This document shows positions 1 through 6,694 of a stretch of 6,972 nt of DNA, one piece after another. The stretch comes from Gordonia sp. (in: high G+C Gram-positive bacteria) (GTDB taxonomy: Bacteria > Actinomycetota > Actinomycetes > Mycobacteriales > Mycobacteriaceae): assembly GCA_030152405.1 (NCBI GenBank), contig JASLJL010000367.1, positions 1 to 6,972 on the forward strand. The letters run 5' to 3'. How positions within the stretch are numbered: position 1 is the stretch's first letter; each line of letters starts with the position of its first letter. The notes under the pieces are model-generated. The model searched no databases. It was not told the origin of the DNA and saw only the letters and a program-made list of their open reading frames with translations. The translations under genes and the position numbers were made by a program.

Positions 1-304
1 CCAGCCGCTCCGACGTCGCCATGTCGGCCGACTCCGAGTCGGTCGGCGTGCGACGACTCTTCGCGGCCTTCCGCTTCACGTCGGGATCAGCTGCCCAGAA
101 CATCCCGTCGTCGCCGTCGGCTGCGGCGAGCCGCCCGTACACCCCGCCCCGGATTCCGCATTCGGACTCGACGATCAGATGTGCGACGTCGTGCGGCACC
201 GCGTCGTGGAATCCCGGACCGTTGCGCGGGGCGAGCGCGTGACCGATGTCCCGGCGCACCGCGATCTCGTACCGCCCGGCGAGTTTGGTGAACGTGATCT
301 CCAT
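1..304 (-). CDS. Unknown actinobacterial protein with an HDxxH motif (partial)
   Basis: The frame is open from an ATG at 302-304 to the window edge, so the C-terminus is missing; about 101 residues are visible. The start reads MEITFTKLAGRYEIAVRR. A weak purine stretch (GAAG) lies about ten bases upstream. The most distinctive segment is PHDVAHLIVESECG at residues 37-50, followed by a glycine-rich GGVYGRLAA segment, then MFW and a charged tail (KRKAAKSRR). There is no signal peptide or membrane segment. It resembles small uncharacterised proteins common in Actinobacteria with the pattern HDxxHxxVE-G-GGV-GRLA, but I cannot attach a family name. H38 and H42 form an HDxxH motif that could bind metal; this is inference only. 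The gene follows the MocR gene in the same direction after 43 bp, so they may be cotranscribed, although a small GC hairpin lies between them. Confidence 0.75.
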   Translation of the reverse strand, partial: MEITFTKLAGRYEIAVRRDIGHALAPRNGPGFHDAVPHDVAHLIVESECGIRGGVYGRLAAADGDDGMFWAADPDVKRKAAKSRRTPTDSESADMATSERL

Positions 305-318
305 GAGTCGTAGATCTT

Positions 319-336
319 CGCCGGTCGGCCCCGGCG
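319..336 (-). terminator. Small GC hairpin after the MocR gene (weak)
   Basis: CGCCGG at 319-324 pairs with CCGGCG at 331-336 around a six-base loop, about a dozen bases after the MocR stop codon. There is no T-run. It could end or attenuate the MocR transcript before the unknown gene, but such short GC inverted repeats are frequent by chance in this base composition. Confidence 0.25.
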
Positions 337-347
337 CAGCAACCGAT

Positions 348-1808
348 TTACACGACCAGGCGACCGGCGAGGTCGACCTCTCCCGACGCCGCGACGGCAT
401 CGACGCCGACCGACCGGCGGTAGGCCAGCCCGACTGCCCGGATCCCGGAGACGAGATGATCGACGGGCAGCGTGTACGGAATGCGGATGTAGCTCTCGAG
501 ACCGCCGTCCGGCCCGAACGAGCTGCCGGGTGTGAGGCGGACTCCGAGTCCGGCGGCGGCCGCCGCCGTGACCGTAGCGACGGGTTTCGGCAGATGGACC
601 CATAGCGTGAGTCCGCCGACCCCGCGGACCGCGGTCGAACCCGGCAGGTGTTCGTCGACGGCCGCGAGTGCCGCCGCACGTGCGTGACGCAGGGCGTCGA
701 GGCGTGCGGGCAGGAAATCGTGGAGGTGATCGAGGGCGTACTGGGCTGCGAACTGTTCCATCACCGCGCCGCCGAGGTCGAGCTCATACCGGGCGAGGAC
801 GTACGGGTCGGGCGGCGACTCGGTGCGGATCCAGCCGACGCGGAGACCCGCCCACACCGTCTTGCTCGCCGATCCGAGGGTGATCACCTGAGCGCCGCGC
901 GGGGCGAACGCGGCGACCGGCGGCGGCGCGTCCTCGTCGAGCCCGATCTCGACCATCGTCTCGTCGATCACCAGCGGGACGCGGTGGCGCGCCGCGATCT
1001 CGGCGAGACGACGCCGCCCCTCGACGTCGAGCAGGAGTCCCGTCGGGTTGTGGAAGTCGGGAATCATGAAGATCAGGCTCGGCCGCTGCAGCCTCACAAT
1101 CGACTCGAGATGGTCGAGGTCCCACCCCGACTCCGAGTCCAACGGAAGCGCCACCGGTCGTGCGCGGTGACGGGCCAGCCCGAGGATGGTTCCGTGATGA
1201 GTCGGCTGCTCCACCACCACCCGATCGCCGGGCGAGACGTGGATGTCGAGGACCAGGCGCAAGGCGTGCTGAGCGCCCGAGGTCACGAGGATCTGTTCCG
1301 GGGTGGTCGGGAGGCCGCGTTCGCAGTAGCGACGGGCGATGGTCTCGGTCAGCGCCCGAAGACCGTTCGGGTACAGGCCGGTGCCGGTCAGATAGGTGGG
1401 AGCACATTCGAGCGCGTGCCGGTAGCCGTCGTGCACCACTTGATCGGGCGCCGCGGGCGCCGCGATGTTCAGCTTGCACATGTCGGCCTCGTCGCCCATC
1501 TCGAATGGCTCGGCAGGCACCGCGACCGGCAGACCGAGCACACTGCGGGCGCCCTGCCGGGAGTTGAGGTGGCCGGTCTCCCGCAGCGCGGAGTACGCGC
1601 CCGCCACCGTGGTCCGGGAGACGTCGAGCGATTCCGCCAGGGTCCGCTCGCTGGGCACCGCGGTCCCGACCGCGACCCGACCGTCGAGCAGGAGCAGGCG
1701 CATCGCGTCGGCCAGCGCGAGATACGCGGGGCGCGGACCGTCGGGCCGCCACGCACCGAGCCGCTTGGCGAGAGTCTGCGCGCTGATGGAGCCAGTGGCC
1801 GTGATCAT
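348..1808 (-). CDS. MocR-type regulator: GntR HTH fused to PLP aminotransferase-like domain
   Basis: This is a 486-residue protein, a normal length for the MocR/GabR/PdxR subfamily. Residues about 27-90 form a GntR winged helix-turn-helix (VPSERTLAESLDVSRTTV). Residues about 115-465 form a fold-type I aminotransferase-like domain that binds pyridoxal phosphate (PLP). Visible cofactor residues are N254 in DFHNPTG, D282 in IDETM, K316 in SASKTVWAGLRVGW (predicted Schiff-base lysine) and R442 in YIRIPY (predicted carboxylate binder). Where GabR-like proteins usually have DDY, this one has DET, so the tyrosine is replaced by threonine 284. I chose the ATG at 1806-1808. A longer form from 1877 adds 23 residues not expected in the family and would run through the divergent control region and past the yczE start. 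MocR proteins usually act as ligand-responsive regulators of a divergent neighbour, here yczE. The effector is unknown; PLP or an amine/amino acid are options from family knowledge. Confidence 0.93.
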   Translation of the reverse strand: MITATGSISAQTLAKRLGAWRPDGPRPAYLALADAMRLLLLDGRVAVGTAVPSERTLAESLDVSRTTVAGAYSALRETGHLNSRQGARSVLGLPVAVPAEPFEMGDEADMCKLNIAAPAAPDQVVHDGYRHALECAPTYLTGTGLYPNGLRALTETIARRYCERGLPTTPEQILVTSGAQHALRLVLDIHVSPGDRVVVEQPTHHGTILGLARHRARPVALPLDSESGWDLDHLESIVRLQRPSLIFMIPDFHNPTGLLLDVEGRRRLAEIAARHRVPLVIDETMVEIGLDEDAPPPVAAFAPRGAQVITLGSASKTVWAGLRVGWIRTESPPDPYVLARYELDLGGAVMEQFAAQYALDHLHDFLPARLDALRHARAAALAAVDEHLPGSTAVRGVGGLTLWVHLPKPVATVTAAAAAGLGVRLTPGSSFGPDGGLESYIRIPYTLPVDHLVSGIRAVGLAYRRSVGVDAVAASGEVDLAGRLVV

Positions 1809-1809
1809 A

Positions 1810-1851
1810 GGTCCAGTATTCGCGAACTGGCTATGGATTACCAGTCCAGTA
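1810..1851. promoter_or_regulatory. Predicted MocR operator in the MocR-yczE divergent gap
   Basis: The 52-bp gap carries GTCCAGTA twice as a direct repeat (1811-1818 and 1844-1851, 33 bp apart, close to three helical turns). On the minus strand these read TACTGGACC and TACTGGACT. Between them is the opposite-strand half-site AACTGG (1825-1830), giving CCAGT-N8-ACTGG (1813-1830) and ACTGG-N10-CCAGT (1826-1845). CCAGT is also repeated in tandem at 1841-1850. MocR regulators such as GabR are known to bind spaced direct repeats between divergent genes. The left copy overlaps a possible minus-strand -10 (AATACT, 1815-1820) whose predicted transcript would begin at the MocR ATG, which suggests autoregulation. 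The repeats are seen; binding is inferred. Confidence 0.6.
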
Positions 1852-1860
1852 GGTCCGACG

Positions 1861-2523
1861 ATGGTTGACATGACCACCGCACTCTCGTTGACCCGTCGCC
1901 TCGTCTACCTCTACGCCGGACTCGCCCTCTACGGCGCCTCGATGGCGATGATCCTCCGCGCGGGCCTCGGCAACATGCCGTGGGACGTGCTGCACCAGGG
2001 CATAGCCGAACACGTGCACCTGTCGATCGGCACCGTGTCGATCATCGTGGGCGCAGCCGTCCTGCTCGCGTGGATCCCGCTGCGCCAGCGCCCCGGGCTC
2101 GGCACCGTCTCGAACGTCCTGGTCCTCGGCATCGTCTTCGATCTCGTTGCCCCGCATCTGCCGGAGAGTCCGGCGCTCGTCGTCGCGATCCCGATGATGC
2201 TCGGCGGAATCGTCCTCAACGCCTTCGCGACCGTGATGTACATCGGGGCCCGCTTCGGCCCCGGGCCGCGCGACGGCATGATGACCGGCCTCGTCAACCG
2301 CACCGGCTGGTCGGTCCGCCTCGTCCGCACCGGCCTCGAAGTGGCCGTCGTCGTCATCGGCTTCGCGCTCGGCGGCACTCTCGGCGTCGGCACCGTCCTG
2401 TACGCGATCGGCGTCGGACCGCTCATCCAGCTGTTCGCCCGTCTGCTCGGCGTCGGCGACGCGGTGTCGGGGCACTCCCCCGCTCCCGCATCGTCCGACG
2501 TGGTTCTCGCCCAGGGCAGGTGA
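1861..2523 (+). CDS. yczE: YczE-type integral membrane protein
   Basis: A 220-residue, strongly hydrophobic protein with about five to six membrane segments (near residues 14-33, 55-73, 80-98, 106-130, 160-180 and 182-200). It shows two signatures of the YczE/YitT-like group: GLGNMPWDVLHQG just after the first membrane segment and GARFGPGPRDGMMTGL in the middle. Family members are multi-pass membrane proteins, probably transporters, with no well-defined substrate. The start is ATG 1861, with AGG at 1851-1853 as a weak ribosome binding site; ATG 1870 (MTTALSLTRRL) is nearly as good and would remove three residues. From memory, B. subtilis yczE also sits beside a MocR gene (ycxD), so the divergent pairing here fits a regulator with its target. 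The C-terminal 20 residues are polar and probably cytoplasmic or disordered. Two hairpins follow directly after the stop codon. Confidence 0.88.
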   Translation: MVDMTTALSLTRRLVYLYAGLALYGASMAMILRAGLGNMPWDVLHQGIAEHVHLSIGTVSIIVGAAVLLAWIPLRQRPGLGTVSNVLVLGIVFDLVAPHLPESPALVVAIPMMLGGIVLNAFATVMYIGARFGPGPRDGMMTGLVNRTGWSVRLVRTGLEVAVVVIGFALGGTLGVGTVLYAIGVGPLIQLFARLLGVGDAVSGHSPAPASSDVVLAQGR

Positions 2524-3828
<1,305 letters not shown>

Positions 3829-3851
3829 CCCGCACGCACCACTCGTAGTCC

Positions 3852-3977
3852 GACCGATGGACACGCGGGTGAGCATCTCGACCTTGCTCGATGACCGTGG
3901 AAGTCACGCTCGACGAGCGTCGACGTCGCAGTCGATGAGCACAAGGAGTAGAGATGTTCGCCGCGTGTCCATCAGTT
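3852..3977 (+). other. Long imperfect hairpin in the serC-sepH gap
   Basis: Almost the whole gap folds on itself. GATGGACACGCGG (3856-3868) is perfectly complementary to CCGCGTGTCCATC (3961-3973), 13 bp. After a one-base bulge the stem goes on with 3870-3879 against 3951-3960, including CATCTC with GAGATG and two G-U pairs. Further in, CCT (3882-3884) pairs with AGG (3944-3946), and TGCTC (3885-3889) with GAGCA (3937-3941). GAC (3893-3895) pairs with GTC (3931-3933). The tip is the palindrome ACGCTCG-A-CGAGCGT (3906-3920). The outer stem is followed at once by AGTTTTC (3974-3980), as in an intrinsic terminator. Possible roles are serC terminator, structured leader or small RNA, or a remnant of a small palindromic element. 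The pairing is read directly; the role is unknown and I recognise no RNA family. Confidence 0.6.
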
Positions 3978-4028
3978 TTCTGTGAGTACAGTGGCTTACG
4001 GTGGGTGAAACATCCGCGTACGTGGTGA
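3954..4028 (+). CDS. Possible 24-codon upstream reading frame before sepH
   Basis: ATG at 3954 is preceded by a very good Shine-Dalgarno sequence, AAGGAG (3943-3948), with five-base spacing. The frame reads 24 codons, beginning MFAACPSVFCEYSG and rich in aromatic residues plus two cysteines. It stops at TGA 4026-4028, two bases before the sepH ribosome binding site. Against a conserved protein are its short length, moderate GC at third positions (about 13 of 23), and a TTA leucine codon (3996-3998), unlike the neighbouring genes. It could be a leader peptide coupled to sepH translation. Its start codon and part of its ribosome binding site lie in the 3' arm of the long hairpin, so folding would hide them. 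If the sepH promoter lies at 3987, this frame would only be read on transcripts from serC. Confidence 0.3.
   Translation: MFAACPSVFCEYSGLRWVKHPRTW
3987..3992 (+). promoter_or_regulatory. Possible -10 element for sepH
   Basis: TACAGT fits TANNNT and lies in the least GC-rich stretch of the gap, giving a predicted transcript start near 3999 and a leader of about 44 bases before the GTG of sepH. No clear -35 is seen. sepH may also be read through from serC. Confidence 0.28.
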
Positions 4029-4032
4029 CCGG

Positions 4033-4037
4033 GGAGG
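4033..4037 (+). promoter_or_regulatory. Ribosome binding site that fixes the sepH start
   Basis: GGAGG, within the run GGGGAGGA at 4031-4038, is placed five bases before GTG 4043. This strong site favours GTG 4043 over the upstream in-frame GTG 4001, which has no comparable site. Confidence 0.7.
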
Positions 4038-4042
4038 ATCGA

Positions 4043-4921
4043 GTGCGGAAGCTGACAGCCAAGCGAGTCGATCCCGACGGTTCGGTGATCTGTGTGGACG
4101 CCGAGTCGGGCGAGGAGTTCATTCTCGACGTCGACGACACGCTTCGATCCGTGATCACTCCCCCTCCGGAGCCGCCCGCGGCGCCCACGGTGGAGCTGAG
4201 TCCTCGCGAGATCCAGGCGCGCATCCGCGCGGGCACCACGGTGGCCGAGCTCTCCGACGTCACCGGCGTCACCGAGGACAAGATCCGCCGCTTCGCACAT
4301 CCGGTCCTCCTGGAGCGGATGCGAGCGGCCGAACTCGCCCGCGCATCCCATCCCGCGAGCATCGACGGGACGAGCACGTCCACGCTCGGTGAGTTGGTGG
4401 CCGAATGTCTGGCCCTGCGCGGCAGTTCCTCCACCGACGCCGAGTGGGATGCGTGGCGACCGGACGACGGGCGCTGGGTTGTTCAGGTCGGCTGGCCGGG
4501 CGCAGGAGACGTCGAGTTCGCACACTGGCGGTTCACGCCGGGGTCGCACGGTGGCGTCACCGAGCCGTTGGACGACCTCGCCGTCGAGCTGACCGAGCCC
4601 GAGCTGGCACGCGCGACCAGGCGGTCGATGATGTCGGTCGTTCCCCCGCAGCCGCCGGTCTCGCCCGCTCCTCCCCAGCACGCGGTGCTGCCCGACGGGC
4701 ACGAAGAGGTCACCGTCGACGCCGACCGGCTCATCGAGGAGCAGCGCCGCCCCGAGCGCCCGGAGCCGTCGTCTGCACTCGAGCTCGAGTTCGACGATTC
4801 GGTGCCGCCGTCGACCGGATCCGAGTCACATCCCAAGCATCGCAGCGGTAAGCGTGCGACCCCGACCGTGCCCGCATGGGAGGATGTCCTCCTCGGTGTC
4901 CGCAGTCATCCCGGAGAGTAG
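4043..4921 (+). CDS. sepH: Septation protein SepH (DUF3071 family)
   Basis: A 292-residue protein. Residues 1-38 form the conserved N-terminal domain (VRKLTAKRVDPDGS, then EEFILDVDDTLRS). A proline-rich linker leads to LSPREIQARIRAGTTV (52-67) and VTEDKIRRFAHPVLLERMRAAELA (76-99), the helix-turn-helix-like core of SepH. A tryptophan-containing region at 135-165 (EWDAWRPDDGRW, HWRF) is also typical of DUF3071. Residues 190-270 are proline-rich and charged, probably disordered, and the chain ends with a conserved short motif, TVPAWEDVLLGVRS. In Streptomyces and mycobacteria SepH interacts with FtsZ and stimulates its assembly at division sites; the same is inferred here. GTG 4043 is chosen from its ribosome binding site and because the M. 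tuberculosis homologue (Rv0883c, from memory) begins at the same place. GTG 4001 would add 14 residues. The next gene begins five bases after the stop, so an operon is likely. Confidence 0.93.
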   Translation: MRKLTAKRVDPDGSVICVDAESGEEFILDVDDTLRSVITPPPEPPAAPTVELSPREIQARIRAGTTVAELSDVTGVTEDKIRRFAHPVLLERMRAAELARASHPASIDGTSTSTLGELVAECLALRGSSSTDAEWDAWRPDDGRWVVQVGWPGAGDVEFAHWRFTPGSHGGVTEPLDDLAVELTEPELARATRRSMMSVVPPQPPVSPAPPQHAVLPDGHEEVTVDADRLIEEQRRPERPEPSSALELEFDDSVPPSTGSESHPKHRSGKRATPTVPAWEDVLLGVRSHPGE

Positions 4922-4926
4922 AGCAG

Positions 4927-5742
4927 GTGTTCGTTCACACCACCACATTGTGGTTCGTCGCATGTCCGGACCCGGCCGAGCAGCTGCGCCGCGGCGCCGT
5001 GGCCGACCCCGATGCGACCGACGACTTCATCCGCGCGGCCTTCGCCGACAGCACACCGTCGGCGGTCGCGTCGACGGACATGTCGGCGCTGGCCTCCGCC
5101 GCCGACGACGAGATCTTCGCGGCCCATTACGGCGACATGTCAGTGCTCGCGGGTCGGTCACTGTCGACGACCACACCGGAGGAACTGACCGAGTTCGTCA
5201 CCGGACTGGCGCCGGACCGTACTGTGCTCCTGCTGTCGCTCGACCCCGAGAAGTCGGCGGGAACGTTCGCCCGCTGGGAGAACGGCCGACTCGTCCGCGC
5301 CTTCGCGGCGTCCCCCGCCGTCATCCACGACGATCACGGCCTGCCGTTCCCGTTCGAGAGCGCGTTCTGGGCCGGCGAGCGTCCGCTCCAGTATCTGCCC
5401 GATGCGGTCCCCGACCCGCTCGACCTCCCGTTCCACCCGGCCGAACTCGCCGAGGAGGCGAACCGTCAGTGGCTGGGCTTCCGTTTCACGCCGCCCGCGA
5501 GCGACGACGACACCGCACTCACGCGGATCCCGCTGTTCGCGTACTCGATCCTCCCCGCGGGCTCCGATTCGACGCCCGCGTCCCAGGTGGCTCGACGCGA
5601 GGCGCCTGCACTGGTCGCAGCACCGTCGGACGTCTCCGACCTCGAAGCCACCATGCCGATCGCGAAGACCACGACGGAACCGACGACCGAACGCTCGCCG
5701 GGCCCGATCTCCCGGTACTTCGGCTTCCGCGGCCGCATCTGA
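4927..5742 (+). CDS. DUF6928-like protein of unknown function
   Basis: A 271-residue protein starting at GTG 4927, with GGAGAG (4913-4918) about ten bases upstream inside the end of sepH. It starts FVHTTTLWFVACPDPAEQLRR. The region from residue 98 to 190 carries the best family-like features: RTVLLLSLDPEKSAGTFARW, NGRLVRAFAASP, FPFESAFWAGERP (141-153) and DLPFHPAELAEEANRQWLGF (166-185). This pattern (a strand, 'W..G.LVR....P', 'F..p.WAGE.P', 'LPFHP.ELGE.A....GF') resembles actinobacterial proteins I recall as DUF6928; the name needs a profile search. No signal peptide or membrane segment is certain. The last 60 residues are polar and probably disordered, ending RYFGFRGRI. Spacing with sepH suggests cotranscription, but no division role is shown. 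A longer start at 4876 lies within sepH and is less likely. Confidence 0.85.
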   Translation: MFVHTTTLWFVACPDPAEQLRRGAVADPDATDDFIRAAFADSTPSAVASTDMSALASAADDEIFAAHYGDMSVLAGRSLSTTTPEELTEFVTGLAPDRTVLLLSLDPEKSAGTFARWENGRLVRAFAASPAVIHDDHGLPFPFESAFWAGERPLQYLPDAVPDPLDLPFHPAELAEEANRQWLGFRFTPPASDDDTALTRIPLFAYSILPAGSDSTPASQVARREAPALVAAPSDVSDLEATMPIAKTTTEPTTERSPGPISRYFGFRGRI

Positions 5743-5785
5743 CGGCGGTTCGCATCGACAGGCCGCAATGGTTCCGGGCTCGGAG

Positions 5786-6640
5786 CTAGCCGCTGAGGGC
5801 CTCGTAGAACGCGACCGCGGCCGCAGTCGCGACGTTGAGCGAGTCGGTCCCCCGACTCATCGGGATGTGCGCGCGGACGTCGCACGACCGCATCGTGTGC
5901 TCCTTGAGACCGGGCCCCTCGGCGCCGACGAGGAACGCGAGCTTGCCGCGCGGCGCACCCGCCGGTGAGACCGCCTCGCGCAACGGAACGCTGCCCGCCC
6001 CCGGCGTGAGGGCGATCGTCCGGAACCCTTCGTCGCGAAGAAGCTGAAGATCGCCGGGCCAATCCTCCGACTTCGCGAACGGCACCAGCAGCGCGTGCCC
6101 CATCGACACTCGGACGCAGCGGCGGTACAGCGGGTCGGCACATCCCGCCCCGAAGACGACGGCGTCCACCCCGAGGCCCGCGGCATTGCGGAAGACGCTG
6201 CCGATGTTCTCGTGGTCGTTGACGCCTTCGAGGACGGCGATCGTTCGCGCCGACTCGATGATCTCGGTCACGGTCAGCGGCTCGGGCCGACGCGCGGCCG
6301 CCAGCACGCCCCGATTGAGGTGGAAGCCGATGACCTCGGCCATCACCTCGGCGGACGCGCGGTAGAACGGCACGCCGCCCGGCTCTTCGACGACGTCGTC
6401 GGCCAACTCGGACAGCCGACGGTCGACGCCGAAGAACGCATGGGGCGCGAACCTCGACCGGATCATCCGCTGCGCGACGAGGACGCCCTCGGCGATCACC
6501 AAGGCCTTGCCGACACGGCCGCCCGGCAGGGCCGGAAGGTCTGGTCTGCGATCGACGGAGTTCAGGTCCCGGAAGTCGTCGACCCGTGGGTCGAGCGGAT
6601 CGGTGATGTCGATGACCTCGATGGCCTGGCGCGTGCTCAC
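5786..6640 (-). CDS. SpoU/TrmH-family RNA 2'-O-methyltransferase
   Basis: A 284-residue SPOUT (knotted) methyltransferase that would transfer a methyl group from S-adenosylmethionine to a ribose 2'-OH of rRNA or tRNA. All three SpoU motifs are present: NDHENIGSVFRNAAGL (141-156), LVGAEGPGL (237-245) and IPMSRGTDSLNVATAAAVAF (259-278). N141, E144, R151, E241, S262 and N269 are the expected conserved residues. The N-terminal 120 residues form a substrate-binding extension (DDFRDLNSVDRRPDLP, KALVIAEGVLVAQRM, IGFHLNRGVLAAARR) close to M. tuberculosis Rv0881 as I recall it. GTG 6640 is preferred because it gives the family N-terminus; in-frame ATGs at 6658 and 6676 would add 6 or 12 residues, and none of the starts has a good ribosome binding site. 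It converges on the DUF6928-like gene with a 43-bp gap in which I see no clear terminator. The target nucleotide cannot be told from sequence. Confidence 0.95.
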   Translation of the reverse strand: MSTRQAIEVIDITDPLDPRVDDFRDLNSVDRRPDLPALPGGRVGKALVIAEGVLVAQRMIRSRFAPHAFFGVDRRLSELADDVVEEPGGVPFYRASAEVMAEVIGFHLNRGVLAAARRPEPLTVTEIIESARTIAVLEGVNDHENIGSVFRNAAGLGVDAVVFGAGCADPLYRRCVRVSMGHALLVPFAKSEDWPGDLQLLRDEGFRTIALTPGAGSVPLREAVSPAGAPRGKLAFLVGAEGPGLKEHTMRSCDVRAHIPMSRGTDSLNVATAAAVAFYEALSG

Positions 6641-6694
6641 CGGACTACGGTGGCACATTCTCGGCCCGCGACTCAAAAATGGCAGAGTGGAGGC
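6641..6694. promoter_or_regulatory. Divergent promoter gap between the methyltransferase and acetyltransferase genes
   Basis: These 54 bp must hold start signals for both genes. An A-run at 6675-6679 (CAAAAATGG) is the only AT-rich patch and may belong to the rightward promoter. No confident -10/-35 pair or repeat was found. Confidence 0.3.

Noticed and set aside
648..1868. A 406-codon open frame on the plus strand opposite the MocR gene.
   Set aside because: It is antisense to a clear MocR protein, its translation is low-complexity Arg/Gly/Val/Glu-rich with no recognisable domain, and such frames arise from GC-rich codon use.
1809..1877. N-terminal extension of MocR to the ATG at 1877.
   Set aside because: It would place 23 non-family residues across the divergent promoter and overlap the yczE start.
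3852..3977. The hairpin as a recently inserted miniature transposable element.
   Set aside because: No target-site duplication is visible at either end and no second copy lies in the window, so this was kept only as one possibility that needs a genome-wide search.
3857..3985. A 42-codon plus-strand frame (starting MDTRVSIS) and, opposite it, a 22-codon minus-strand frame at 3904-3972 (starting MDTRRTS).
   Set aside because: Both begin inside the inverted-repeat arms, which explains their shared MDTR start. Neither has a ribosome binding site. They look like by-products of the hairpin.
5743..5785. Bidirectional terminator in the convergent gap between the DUF6928-like and methyltransferase genes.
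   Set aside because: Only 6-bp GC-rich matches (GCGGCC with GGCCGC) were found and these reach into coding sequence, so nothing exceeds chance.
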